From G965220075 sp965220075 (GTDB lineage: Bacteria > Chloroflexota > UBA11872), in assembly GCA_965220075.1 (NCBI GenBank), contig OZ244806.1, forward strand, positions 2,852,001 to 2,916,000: a stretch of DNA of 64,000 nucleotides, written 5' to 3'. A program made the translations under genes and the position numbers. The first letter of the stretch is position 1. Every line of letters starts with the position of its first letter. The notes under the pieces are model-generated. The model was given only the letters and a program-made list of their open reading frames with translations, had not been told where the DNA came from and did no database searches. This document shows positions 16,254 through 25,368 of the stretch, in pieces.

Positions 16254-18512
16254 ATGACGCGCCGGTTCAGCATCGACGACCTGCTGGCGCTGCAAGGCCC
16301 CACGGTGGAGGTCCCGCCGCACCTTTCCCCGGATGGGCGCCGGATCGCGGTCAGCGTGCAGAAATTGTCTCGCTCCGAGGCCGTGTCGCCGATGCACGTG
16401 TACACGCCCGACCGCGTACCCGACGCGGTTGTGGGCAGCCGTGTCGTCATCGTGGACACCACAACCGGCGAATCCCACTACCCGTTCCCGGCGGGCGGCA
16501 CGAGCTGGGCCGCGCGGTGGTCGCCGGACGGCTCACGACTAGCCGCCTACGTGCAGCACGAGGGCGTGGCCTGTCTGGGCATTTGGGATTCGGCCAGCGG
16601 CGACATCCGGCTGGTTCACGACGCCGACGTAAAGCCGTACTACTTCGACTTGCCCCAGTGGACGCCGGACGGGCGCCGCGTGGTTGTGAAGCTCTGGCCG
16701 AGCGACGGCAGCGTCGAGCCGCCATCGGCCCGCCGCGCGGAGGCGGAGGACGATCCGGTGGCGGTGTTCAGCTTCGACCCGGCTCCCAGCGGCGCGCCCG
16801 CGCCGGCGCATCCCGTGCACACCTTGCGGTACGCCTGCGACGTCGGCGTGGTCGACCTTGCGACCGGTGACGTCCGGCGGGTCGTGCGCGGATGTCGCGT
16901 CGGTGGATACAGTCTCGCGCCCGATGGCGGCGCTATCGCCCTCGCGCGCTTGACCGATCTCGAATACGAGCGCTGGCGCTCCCTGTTCGACCTGGTGGTG
17001 GTGTCGTTGGACGGCACAGCGCGACAGACGGTTGCAACGAGCGTGCCGATGATGTTCGGAGGCACATTTGCCTGGGCGCCCGAGGGGCGCCGACTCGCCT
17101 ACACGACGTTCGACGTACCCCGGCCAGGCCGCGGGGCGCACCCGCCGGGCCAGCTCTTCGTTGTCGGCTCCGATGGATCGGCGCCGCCGCAAGACCTGAG
17201 CGCGGGGGTCGGTGTCGACCTGCGCCAGCGTTGGGAACCGCCGCGTTGGAGCGCGGACGGCCGCCTGATCTATTGCCTGGCCGGAGACGGCGTGTGGGAG
17301 TTCCCTGGCGACGGCGGCAAGCCGCGCCCCCTGGCAACCCCGAGCGGCCATCAAGTCACGACCTGGATACAGCGGCCCGGGGATACCGTCCTTCGTTTGA
17401 CCGACGATCGAGCGTTTCTCGCCGTCACGCGAAACTCCCAGACCCATCTGACCGGGATCGCGCGGGTCGATAGCGAGCCTGCGACCGCCACCGTCCTGGC
17501 GGAATTCGCGCGGAACTTCGCCAGCGGGCTGAAGACGCTCGAGATGGACCTGGCGCCCAGCGGGACCGCGGCATACCTGTTCCTGCAGGCGACCGACGAG
17601 CCCGCGGCGCTCTGGCGAACCACGCCCGACGATCCCACTCCAAAGCGCCTGGCGGGGTTCACTCCGGGACTCGAAGACGTGCGGTTCGGATCCGCCCGTC
17701 TCGTCGACTACCGTGCGGACGACGGGCAGGCGCGGCGGGCCGCCGTGCTACTGCCGCCCGATTTCGCCGACGGTGCTCCAGTTCCGCTGGTCGTGTGTCC
17801 CTACGGAGGAGCGTCCCCGCGGGAGTTTGTGCATCTTTTTGGCATGTCCGCGCCGTCGCCGGGCGGCGGCGCCTTCGCTCAGCTCCTGGCATCCCACGGA
17901 TACGCCGTGCTTTTCCCCGACATCCCACGTCTGCCATCCGATCAGCTGTGCCTGCTTCCCGGCTACGTACTTCCCGCCATCGACCAAGTAGTGGACATGG
18001 GCATCGGCGATCCGCAGCGGCTTGGCCTCGTCGGCCAGAGCTACGGCGGCTACAACGTGCTGGCTCTGCTCACGCGGACCGAGGTCTTCAAGGCCGCTAT
18101 TTCCAGTGCGGGCAACGTCAACCTCACGAGCCTCTACGGCGCGTTCACGATTCGCGAGGGGCAGTCGGCGTACATGGGCTGGGTCGAAAGCGCCGGCCGG
18201 GGGAGCCTGGGAGGCCCGCCCTGGGAGCGCCGCGACGCTTACGTGGAGAACTCGCCGCTCTTCTACCTGGACCGGGTTAGCACGCCCGTCCTTCTGATCG
18301 CGGGAGAAGATGACCCGCCGGCGGCCTTGCAGGCGTCGGAGGCGTTCAGCGCCTTGCGGCGCCTTGGCCGGAGGGTTGAGCTGCGTATCTATCGTGGTGA
18401 GGGTCACGTGCCCCTGTTCTGGTCGGCGCCGAATGCGCGGGACGTCTTCCAGCGCATGCTCGACTGGTTCGACGAGCACTTCGAGAGCCCGCGTCAGAGC
18501 GCGCCCGGCTGA
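16254..18512 (+). CDS. S9-family serine peptidase (acylaminoacyl/prolyl oligopeptidase type)
   Basis: This 752-residue cytosolic-type peptidase should cleave short peptides. The first ~500 residues form a beta-propeller with DPP-like blades (HLSPDGRRIAVSV, RWSPDGSRLAAYV, RWSADGRLIYCL). The C-terminal alpha/beta-hydrolase domain carries the nucleophile in GQSYGGYNVL, the acid in IAGEDDPPAA and the histidine in GEGHVPLFW. No signal peptide is visible. The ATG at 16254 begins the first propeller segment directly. There is no obvious ribosome site, so translation may be weak or leaderless. The gene stands alone between the tRNA and a convergent oxidoreductase. Confidence 0.9.
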   Translation: MTRRFSIDDLLALQGPTVEVPPHLSPDGRRIAVSVQKLSRSEAVSPMHVYTPDRVPDAVVGSRVVIVDTTTGESHYPFPAGGTSWAARWSPDGSRLAAYVQHEGVACLGIWDSASGDIRLVHDADVKPYYFDLPQWTPDGRRVVVKLWPSDGSVEPPSARRAEAEDDPVAVFSFDPAPSGAPAPAHPVHTLRYACDVGVVDLATGDVRRVVRGCRVGGYSLAPDGGAIALARLTDLEYERWRSLFDLVVVSLDGTARQTVATSVPMMFGGTFAWAPEGRRLAYTTFDVPRPGRGAHPPGQLFVVGSDGSAPPQDLSAGVGVDLRQRWEPPRWSADGRLIYCLAGDGVWEFPGDGGKPRPLATPSGHQVTTWIQRPGDTVLRLTDDRAFLAVTRNSQTHLTGIARVDSEPATATVLAEFARNFASGLKTLEMDLAPSGTAAYLFLQATDEPAALWRTTPDDPTPKRLAGFTPGLEDVRFGSARLVDYRADDGQARRAAVLLPPDFADGAPVPLVVCPYGGASPREFVHLFGMSAPSPGGGAFAQLLASHGYAVLFPDIPRLPSDQLCLLPGYVLPAIDQVVDMGIGDPQRLGLVGQSYGGYNVLALLTRTEVFKAAISSAGNVNLTSLYGAFTIREGQSAYMGWVESAGRGSLGGPPWERRDAYVENSPLFYLDRVSTPVLLIAGEDDPPAALQASEAFSALRRLGRRVELRIYRGEGHVPLFWSAPNARDVFQRMLDWFDEHFESPRQSAPG

Positions 18513-18578
18513 CATGCCGACGCGTACGGCCCGCTCGGGGGGTCGGCTGGCTGCCTGTCGGGCCCAGCCCTCCGCAAC

Positions 18579-19613
18579 TCAGCGCTTGGCCTGGTAGTAG
18601 GTTCCCGGCCAGGGCACGTCGACGCCCAGCTCGCGGGCCGCGTGCAGCGCCCAGTACGGCCGGCGCAGCAATTCGCGGCCCAGCCCCACCAGATCGGCGC
18701 GGCCGTTGCGGACGATCTCCTCGGCCATCAGCGGGTCCTCGATCAAGCCGACGGCGATGGTCGGCACGCGCGCTCCACGCCGGATGGTCTCGGATATCGG
18801 CACCAGGTAGCCGGGGTAGCTGAAGGGCTTCTCGGGCGCATTGCCGCCCGCGCTGACATGAATGACATCAGCGCCGGCGCCGCGCAGCAGTCCGGCGGCG
18901 ATCACCATGTCCTGCGCGGTGTTGCCGCCCTTGGCCAGATCGCTGCCCGAGATCCGCACCGACAGCGGCGTGTCGGATGGAATCTCTGCTCGCACGGCGC
19001 TCACCACCTCGCAGGGAAAGCGCGACCGCGCCCGAATGTCTCCCCCGTAAGCGTCGGTTCGATGGTTGGCCAGGGGTGAGAGGAACGAGCTGAGCAGATA
19101 CCCGTGCGCGCTGTGCACCTCGATAACCTGGAAACCGGCCTGGATGCCGCGCCGCGCCGCAGAGGCGAAAGCGCCGACTATCTCGCCGATATCGGCGCGG
19201 GACAGCTCGCGGGGCGCGCGGTGGCCGGTGTCGAAAGGGATGGGGCTGGGACCCACCAGGTCGACGCCGTAACCACCGTCGTCATACATCGCCTTGCGGC
19301 CCGCGTGCCCGATCTGGAGGCCGATCGCGGCGCCGTGGGCCGCGCAGAAGCGCGCCACGCGGCGCAACGGCTCAATTTGGGCGTCTTCCCACAGTCCCAG
19401 ATTCACGTCGTAGATGAGCCCGCGGGGCTCGACCGCCGTTACCTCGACCAGGATCAGCCCCACGCCCCCAACCGCGCGGGCGCCGTAGTGCACCAGATGC
19501 CAGTCGGTGGCCACCCCGCCCGGGCCGGCGGCCAGCTGGTCCATGGCCGGCATGACGATGCGATTGCGCAGCGTTACGCCGCGTATCTCCAAGGGGTCAA
19601 AGAGTCCGGGCAT
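18579..19613 (-). CDS. NADH:flavin oxidoreductase (old yellow enzyme family)
   Basis: This is an FMN TIM-barrel ene-reductase of about 344 residues, close to the YqjM branch. It opens LFDPLEIRGVTLRNRIVM, then shows GVGLILVEVTAVEPRG and GLQIGHAGRK (FMN contacts). The active-site pair appears in the HSAHGYLLSSFLSPLANHR region, followed by a phosphate-binding GLIEDPLMAEE and GRADLVGLGREL. It should reduce activated C=C bonds with NAD(P)H. The ATG at 19613 is preceded by GAGAG and is preferred over an in-frame TTG at 19631. It converges with the upstream S9 peptidase gene. Confidence 0.9.
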   Translation of the reverse strand: MPGLFDPLEIRGVTLRNRIVMPAMDQLAAGPGGVATDWHLVHYGARAVGGVGLILVEVTAVEPRGLIYDVNLGLWEDAQIEPLRRVARFCAAHGAAIGLQIGHAGRKAMYDDGGYGVDLVGPSPIPFDTGHRAPRELSRADIGEIVGAFASAARRGIQAGFQVIEVHSAHGYLLSSFLSPLANHRTDAYGGDIRARSRFPCEVVSAVRAEIPSDTPLSVRISGSDLAKGGNTAQDMVIAAGLLRGAGADVIHVSAGGNAPEKPFSYPGYLVPISETIRRGARVPTIAVGLIEDPLMAEEIVRNGRADLVGLGRELLRRPYWALHAARELGVDVPWPGTYYQAKR

Positions 19614-19784
19614 GCTCTCGCGCGGGTCCAATAAACGGGCCGAATTGTAGGCCCTTCACTTCGCGGCCATGGGCTTCCGATGCGCTTGAGGTGGTGCGGG
19701 ACGGCCGAACGAGATCAAGCCGGGCGCCGAGGCCGCAACTCCTCCGCCGCCGTTGCGGGAAAGCGTCGGCTCGGGCGCGCCGTA

Positions 19785-20624
19785 TCAGTCTCCCTGGGGA
19801 GTCCACTCCACGTGCACGTCCTTGTGCGGCGGGCCGTTCCAGCGGGGATTGCTTGAGCGCAAGAACTCGACGATATCGGCCAGATCGTCGATGGCCGCCT
19901 CGATGATGCGCTGGCCGGCCGCGCGCGAGCCGCGCCGCGCATCGTCCAGCGCGCCGTTGGCGGTGATCGCGTCCAACGGGACGACCCACTCCAGCTCGTT
20001 GGAAGTGAGCTTGTCACGCAGCTCGTTGAACGGTTCGTCGAGCTCGGCTTTGGTGAGACGGTCGGCGCGGATCAAGTCGGGTGCGAGGTAGTAGGCGTGA
20101 GAGGCCTCGACCTCGCACGCGTGCGTGGGTCCATCCATGCCCAGCGTTTCCTTGACTGTGTCGCGCGCCAGCGTGTAGTGAGGAAGGGCGGCCAGGAAAT
20201 CAATGTCGAGGCGCAGGCCCAGCTCCTGCACCGCCGCGCCCGTAAAGGCTTCGTTTCCACCGTGCCCATTGACGATCAGGAAGCGCCGAAATCCGTGATG
20301 GCGCATCGACAGCACGACGTCTTCGAGGAGGTCCATAAAGGTCTCGGGACGCAGAGTCATGCTGCCCGCGAAGTTCATGTGGTGATCGGAAATCCCCCAA
20401 GGGATAGCCGGCAAGACGAGCAGCCGGGGAGCGAGGCGGCGGGCCGCGCGCTCGCAGAATGCCTGCGCGATGAGGTGGTCCTGCCCTAAGCCGAGATGCG
20501 GCCCGTGCTGCTCGGTGGACCCGATTGGAATGAGCACGAGCTCGATGCGATCGCGCAGGCCGGCAAGCTCTGTCCAGGACATAGCGCCCAGCGCCATCGG
20601 TGGGTAAGCGGCGTTGTCACTCAT
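19785..20624 (-). CDS. Creatininase-family amidohydrolase, paralog 1
   Basis: This 279-residue protein has the creatininase/MftE-type fold, which binds divalent metals to open cyclic or formyl amides. Metal ligands appear in IGSTEQHGPHLGLGQDH (Glu, His, Asp) and NGHGGNEAF (His), with GISDHHMNF between them. The start ATG at 20624 overlaps the TGA of the next minus-strand paralog, so both genes are translated from one message. The exact substrate is unknown. Relatives act on creatinine, formamidopyrimidines or mycofactocin precursors. Confidence 0.87.
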   Translation of the reverse strand: MSDNAAYPPMALGAMSWTELAGLRDRIELVLIPIGSTEQHGPHLGLGQDHLIAQAFCERAARRLAPRLLVLPAIPWGISDHHMNFAGSMTLRPETFMDLLEDVVLSMRHHGFRRFLIVNGHGGNEAFTGAAVQELGLRLDIDFLAALPHYTLARDTVKETLGMDGPTHACEVEASHAYYLAPDLIRADRLTKAELDEPFNELRDKLTSNELEWVVPLDAITANGALDDARRGSRAAGQRIIEAAIDDLADIVEFLRSSNPRWNGPPHKDVHVEWTPQGD

Positions 20625-21454
20625 GGGCGCTCCAGGCCTTTGCGCCACATGGGAATTCGCCCGCGCGCCAGCAGGTCGTCGGGCGCGTTCAACAGGTCCT
20701 CGATCAGCCGGTCGACGCGCTGCTCAATCAGGTCCATCATGCGTTGGCCGTCGGCAAGCTGGGTGAGCGTGGCGTCTCCCATGGCGCCGTTAGCGGTGAA
20801 GTCCAGGAAGTCGGTGTTCATGCGAATGCCGCTGCGCCAGAAACGCTGACGCGTTGGCCGCCCCTCGGAGCGCACGGCGCCGGCGGTGAGCGCGTCTTGC
20901 TTGACGCGGTCGGGACGAAGCGTGAGCAGCTCCGCGGTCTCGAGCTCGTCGGCGTGACCCCACGTGTCCGACTTGACCAGCTCATCGAAGAGGTCGTCAT
21001 CCTCGAGGTCGTAGAAGGAAATGGCCGACATGAACGTGATCGGATAGCGGGTGGGGATGGTCTGCATCGCCAGGTTCATGACGGGCTCGTTGCCGTTGTG
21101 CCAGTTTGTGAACAGGAAACGGTCGAAGCCGTGGTGCAGAAGCGACTGGACGTTGTCTTCCAGGACGTGCAGGTAGGTGGAAGTCCGCAGTGTGATGCTG
21201 CCCGGAAAGCCCATGTGGTAGGCGGACATGCCGAATGGCACCGTAGGCGCCACCAGGATGCGCGGATGGAAGCGCGCGGCCATGCGCAGGGTGAGGTCCT
21301 CCGCGATCACGGAGTCGGTGTCGAAGGAGCTGTTGGGGCCATGCTGCTCGATGGAACCGAGCGGAATCGCGACCAGGCGCACGGATTCGCGCGCGGCGGC
21401 CGCCTCAGGCCAGGTCATGTGAGTGAGTCGCAGTGGATTAGGAAGGTCTGCCAC
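20621..21454 (-). CDS. Creatininase-family amidohydrolase, paralog 2
   Basis: This is a second creatininase-like protein of about 277 residues. It keeps the metal-site pattern in PLGSIEQHGPNSSFDTDS, but the usual N-G-H-G-G-N motif reads NWHNGN. It shares GMSAYHMGFPGSITLR and LEDNVQSLLHHGFDRFL with its neighbour, so a tandem duplication with divergence is likely. The GTG at 21454 (V-A-D-L-P-N-P-L) gives an N-terminus matching paralog 1; an ATG at 21418 is the alternative. The gene is divergent from coaX with only about 60 bases between starts. Confidence 0.84.
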   Translation of the reverse strand: MADLPNPLRLTHMTWPEAAAARESVRLVAIPLGSIEQHGPNSSFDTDSVIAEDLTLRMAARFHPRILVAPTVPFGMSAYHMGFPGSITLRTSTYLHVLEDNVQSLLHHGFDRFLFTNWHNGNEPVMNLAMQTIPTRYPITFMSAISFYDLEDDDLFDELVKSDTWGHADELETAELLTLRPDRVKQDALTAGAVRSEGRPTRQRFWRSGIRMNTDFLDFTANGAMGDATLTQLADGQRMMDLIEQRVDRLIEDLLNAPDDLLARGRIPMWRKGLERP

Positions 21455-21518
21455 GAGTGAGCCGGTGTGAAGAGGGCGGGCGATATGATACCCGCGACGC
21501 GTCGGTCGGGCTGTGACG

Positions 21519-22286
21519 ATGTTTCTGGCCGTGGACATCGGAAACACCGATACCAAGATCGGTGTGTTCGACAACAACTCACTGGCGGCACGCTGGGTCG
21601 TGCACAGCGACCGCAATCGGGGCCGCGCGGAATACGCCGACGCCTGGGCCGCGATGCTGGCGCATTTCGGCTTCACCAGCGTCGCCTCGGCGGTGATCGG
21701 GTCGGTAGTGCCCGTGCTCACCCCCGTGATCGGGGACGCGGTGGAGCAGCTGTGCGGTCGCGCACCAACGTTCATTCGGGCTCAGGAAGTCCCCGGAATC
21801 AGGCTGCGGGTGGACGAGCCGGCGCAGGTGGGCGTGGATCGGATTGCGAACGCGATCGGAGCGCGCACGCTGTACGGCGCGCCTGCGATAGTGGCCGACA
21901 TGGGCAGCACCACTAACTTCGACGTGGTCGATCGCAACGGAGACCTGATCGGCGTGCTGATCGCGCTGGGCATGGGCGCTACCGCGCGCGCTCTCACGTC
22001 GGCGGCGGCCCAGCTGCCCGACATCCGGATCGAGCGACCGTCCGATCTGGTGGGCGCGAACACCGTGGCGGCGATTCGCTCCGGTGTGTACTGGGGCCAC
22101 GTGCACATGGTGCGGGGGTTGATCGGCCAGCTGCGAGAGGAGCTCGGTAAGGACTTTCGGGTCATTGGGACCGGGGGTCTGGCGCCGCTGCTCAGCGAGG
22201 ACATTGGGGTGTTCGACGAGGTTGACGCGGACCTTACCCTCAAGGGACTCGCCCTGATCAAGCACGCCATGGACAAACCCGCATGA
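21519..22286 (+). CDS. coaX: Type III pantothenate kinase
   Basis: CoaX phosphorylates pantothenate in the first step of coenzyme A synthesis. The 255-residue ASKHA-fold protein starts MFLAVDIGNTDTKIGVFDN (phosphate 1 loop). It continues with VGVDRIANAIGA and IVADMGSTTNFDVVDRNG (phosphate 2 loop and pantothenate site), and has GTGGLAPLL near the C-terminus. The ATG at 21519 matches the family start; a GTG two codons earlier is possible. A -10-like TATGAT lies at 21484-21489 without a clear -35. The gene overlaps coaBC in ATGA, forming a CoA-synthesis pair. Confidence 0.93.
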   Translation: MFLAVDIGNTDTKIGVFDNNSLAARWVVHSDRNRGRAEYADAWAAMLAHFGFTSVASAVIGSVVPVLTPVIGDAVEQLCGRAPTFIRAQEVPGIRLRVDEPAQVGVDRIANAIGARTLYGAPAIVADMGSTTNFDVVDRNGDLIGVLIALGMGATARALTSAAAQLPDIRIERPSDLVGANTVAAIRSGVYWGHVHMVRGLIGQLREELGKDFRVIGTGGLAPLLSEDIGVFDEVDADLTLKGLALIKHAMDKPA

Positions 22287-23479
22287 GAGTGCTGCAAGGC
22301 GCGCGCGTGGTCCTCTGCGTGGCCGGAAGCATAGCGGCGTACAAGTCGGCGGATCTGGCCAGCAAATTGACTCAAGCCGGTAGCGCCGTGGACGTGGTGC
22401 TGACTGAAAGCGCGGCCGCGTTCGCGGGGCCGCTGACGTTCGAGGCGCTCACCCAGCGCGCCGTGTACACGGGCGCGCTGGCCATGACCAGCGACCACCG
22501 CATAGCCCACGTGGAGCTGGCGCAGGCGGCGGACGCGGTAGTGTTCGCCCCGGCCACGGCGGCCAGTCTGGCCCGGCTGGCGCAGGGCGGCTCGGATGAC
22601 CTCGCGACGGCGATCGCCCTGGCGACCCAAGCGCCGTTGGTGGTCGCGCCCGCGATGGAGCCCGAGATGTACGCGCACGCGGCCACGCAGGCCAATCTGA
22701 TGACTCTGCGCGAGCGCGGAGTGCACGTGGTGGCGCCAGCGGAGGGCCGGGTGGCCTCCGGGGCGGTAGGGCGGGGGCGCCTGGCGGACACGGAGACCCT
22801 GCTGGACGCCGTGCGGCTGGTTCTGGGACGCGCGGGGACTTTGCAGGGACGCACGGTGGTCGTTTCGGCGGGCGGCACGCGCGAGTTTCTGGACCCGGCG
22901 CGATTCATTGGGAACCCGTCCACGGGGGCGCAAGGCACGGCCCTGGCGCGCGTTGCACGCGACCGCGGCGCCGCGGTTCGGCTCGTGATTGGGCAGTCGC
23001 GCTTGCAGCCGCCCTACGGGGTGGAGACGACTCCGGTCACTAGCGCCGCTGAAATGCTGGCTGCGCTACGGAAAGCCGTGGACGGCTGTGACGCACTGGT
23101 GATGAACGCGGCCGTGACCGATTACCGGCCCGCCAGCGCAAGCTCCGCAAAGCTGAAGCGGGACGGCGAGCCACGGGCGCTGGAGCTGGTCGAGAACCCC
23201 GATCTTCTCGACGGCCTGCGCGGGGACTACCTACGCATAGCGTTCGCCGCCGAAAGTCACAACCTGATGGAAAACGCGCGGCGCAAGCTGGCCGCGAAGG
23301 ACCTGGACGCCATCGCGGTGAACGACATAACGCGCGCGGATCGAGGTTTCGCGGCCGACACCAACGCGGTGACCATCATCACGCGCAGCGGCGACGCGCA
23401 TGACACCGGCCTGTGCTCGAAAGACGAGATCGCGGAGGCCGTGATGGACGTGCTGGAGGGCCTGCTACGCCAGGAGTAG
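22283..23479 (+). CDS. coaBC: Bifunctional phosphopantothenoylcysteine decarboxylase/synthetase
   Basis: This 398-residue fusion carries out the second and third CoA steps. The CoaC flavoprotein half (about 1-185) has GSIAAYKSADLASKL, the catalytic His in RIAHVELAQAAD and the FMN loop FAPATAAS. The CoaB half (about 190-398) has VVVSAGGTREFLDPARFI, NAAVTDYRPA, the KLKR motif and NDITRADRGF. Two CoaC positions differ from the E. coli-type pattern: P-A-M-N reads PAMEPEMY, and the flap A-C-G reads VASGAVGRG. Related Ser variants exist in other phyla, so activity is still likely. The ATGA overlap with coaX supports one operon. Confidence 0.93.
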   Translation: MRVLQGARVVLCVAGSIAAYKSADLASKLTQAGSAVDVVLTESAAAFAGPLTFEALTQRAVYTGALAMTSDHRIAHVELAQAADAVVFAPATAASLARLAQGGSDDLATAIALATQAPLVVAPAMEPEMYAHAATQANLMTLRERGVHVVAPAEGRVASGAVGRGRLADTETLLDAVRLVLGRAGTLQGRTVVVSAGGTREFLDPARFIGNPSTGAQGTALARVARDRGAAVRLVIGQSRLQPPYGVETTPVTSAAEMLAALRKAVDGCDALVMNAAVTDYRPASASSAKLKRDGEPRALELVENPDLLDGLRGDYLRIAFAAESHNLMENARRKLAAKDLDAIAVNDITRADRGFAADTNAVTIITRSGDAHDTGLCSKDEIAEAVMDVLEGLLRQE

Positions 23480-23515
23480 TCCGCTACTCACCGGCACAAG
23501 CGCAGCGCGATTCGC

Positions 23516-24748
23516 TTAGTCAGGAGCGCGTTGTTCGGTCTCAATCGCAGGCACGGCGGGCGCCTGCGACGGTCCCGCTGGAACAGGAGCGGGCGTCGCG
23601 GGCGACACGCGCAGAGCGCGCAGCCCCACTAACACCCCGACGCCGTACATGGAGGCCAGCACGAGACCCACGGGCGCAAACCCGCTCGCGTCCAGCAACG
23701 CGCCGATAGCGGGCGGACCGCCCAGCAGGGCGGCGTCGGTCAACGTCTGCATCGTGGCCATTGCGCGCCCCACGCGGTGGGACGGGGCGCGCTCGGCGAC
23801 GAGTATGGGCGGAAGGGTGGAAACCACGACGCTGGCCGCCCAAAGAAGCCCCGCAAAGATGTAGGCGACGAGGTTTCCGGGCAGGACCAGGAGCAGCGCG
23901 CCCAGCGCCCCCGCGGCGCCGGCGGGCACCAGCACGGTACGGGCGCCAAACCGATCGACAACGCCGCCGCTGGCGAGCATCAACACCATTCGCAGGCCCG
24001 TGACGCCGGCCAGCACGAAGCCGACGGCGGCCGGGTCGAGACCGAGATCGAGCCGGCCGTAGAGCGGAAAGGCCACCTGTCGCAGCAGGAAAGGCGCGCC
24101 CCACACGAGCGTGGAGAAGGCCATGATGATTAGCAGGACACGGCTGATCCGGAGTGAGGGGAGGCGGAAACGCCAGGCGGGCGCCGACGCGTCCTGCGGA
24201 GGCGCGCCGGTGCGAATCAGCAGCGCTATGGCTATGGCGGCCAGGACGGCAAGGAACGCCGCCAGCCCCAGCGCGGCACGCCAGCCCAAGGCGGTTGCGA
24301 TCAGTCCGCCCGCAAGCGGGCCTAGAAACGATCCGAACTGAAACCCCGCGATTGCCCGCGAGACCGCGCGGCCACGCGATGCGGCGCCCGCGATTCGCAT
24401 GACGTGCGCGAATCCCACGACGCTGATCAGGGCGTTGCCCACACCTTGCAGCAACGCGCCGACCAGGAAAATTGGGAACGTGGGAGCAAGCGCGCCGACC
24501 AGCGCCCCCATGGCAACCGTGAAAGCGCCCGCGGAGAGGCTTGCGCGGGGAGACCTCCGGTCGGCCACGACACCCGCCGGGAGCATGACGACCAGCCGCG
24601 CGAACGTGGGCATCGTCAACGCCAGACCGAGGACCGCGAAGCTCAGCTCGAATTCAGCGCGAATCTCCGCCAAAACAGGAGCGATAACGGACGGCCCAAA
24701 GGAAACCGTTGCGAGGCCGAGAAATACCGCGATGAAGTCGGACCGCAT
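23516..24748 (-). CDS. Major facilitator superfamily transporter
   Basis: This is a roughly 410-residue MFS protein with 12 probable membrane spans. The loop 2-3 signature is visible in LPAGVVADRRSPRASL and the matching one in the second half in LASGGVVDRFGARTVL. The last ~30 residues are a Pro/Ala-rich cytoplasmic tail. The ATG at 24748 starts directly at the first span (MRSDFIAVFLGLA); an in-frame TTG at 24784 is less likely. Drug efflux or metabolite export is typical for this branch, but the substrate is unknown. It diverges from the tail-anchored protein gene. Confidence 0.87.
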   Translation of the reverse strand: MRSDFIAVFLGLATVSFGPSVIAPVLAEIRAEFELSFAVLGLALTMPTFARLVVMLPAGVVADRRSPRASLSAGAFTVAMGALVGALAPTFPIFLVGALLQGVGNALISVVGFAHVMRIAGAASRGRAVSRAIAGFQFGSFLGPLAGGLIATALGWRAALGLAAFLAVLAAIAIALLIRTGAPPQDASAPAWRFRLPSLRISRVLLIIMAFSTLVWGAPFLLRQVAFPLYGRLDLGLDPAAVGFVLAGVTGLRMVLMLASGGVVDRFGARTVLVPAGAAGALGALLLVLPGNLVAYIFAGLLWAASVVVSTLPPILVAERAPSHRVGRAMATMQTLTDAALLGGPPAIGALLDASGFAPVGLVLASMYGVGVLVGLRALRVSPATPAPVPAGPSQAPAVPAIETEQRAPD

Positions 24749-24819
24749 GCGCGTGGTCGAGCGTGCAGTTGCCGCTGAATGCAAAGGGAAGTGACGGGGC
24801 GCAATGCGGATATGGAGGC

Positions 24820-25323
24820 ATGGTAGCCTTCCGCATGGTCGAGAGACCCGGCGCAGCCGCGCGGCGACGGCCTCGGCGCCCCACGTTCCTGGAGCACGTG
24901 GTCAAGATCCCGCTGGCCGAAACGGGCGGCGGGCCGCAAGAAACTCCGGGCACGGCAAGCGAAGCAAGGACCGCGGCAGAAGCGCCGGAACCCGTGGCGG
25001 AGCAGGGCCGGCTCCCCCTCCCCCAGCCGACGCCGCGCACGCAGGCGCCTGTCCGACCTGAGAGCGTGCCATCGGCGGCGCGTTCCGACACGCCCGAACC
25101 GCGTGGGCGCGCGAAGCCAATCATCGTCGACGCGGACGCGGTAAATCGGCCCGAATCCGGCGGCGACGGGGTGAGCTCGCCGCCGCAGGTAAGTCAGCCC
25201 CCGCGGCTGGCCCCGGATCCGCGCGAAGGCCCGCTGCTTCCGTGGCTGCTGGGCGCCCTGACAGCCGGCGTGCTCGTCGGGGCGGTTGGCGGAACGGTGG
25301 CTGCTCTGCTGCTGCTTGGATAG
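24820..25323 (+). CDS. Proline-rich protein with a C-terminal membrane anchor
   Basis: This protein of about 167 residues has a basic N-terminus (AAARRRPRRPTFLEHVV) and a long low-complexity Pro/Ala/Glu region with no recognisable domain. Its only hydrophobic span is at the very C-terminus (LLPWLLGALTAGVLVGAVGG then AALLLLG). The layout is that of a tail-anchored protein with a cytoplasmic disordered body. GGAGG lies one base before the ATG at 24820 and 16 before the ATG at 24835, so neither start has ideal spacing. No function is assigned. Confidence 0.6.
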   Translation: MVAFRMVERPGAAARRRPRRPTFLEHVVKIPLAETGGGPQETPGTASEARTAAEAPEPVAEQGRLPLPQPTPRTQAPVRPESVPSAARSDTPEPRGRAKPIIVDADAVNRPESGGDGVSSPPQVSQPPRLAPDPREGPLLPWLLGALTAGVLVGAVGGTVAALLLLG

Positions 25324-25368
25324 TAGGTTTGTCCGCCGCGTGTCGGAACGGATCGGACCTGGAGTAAC

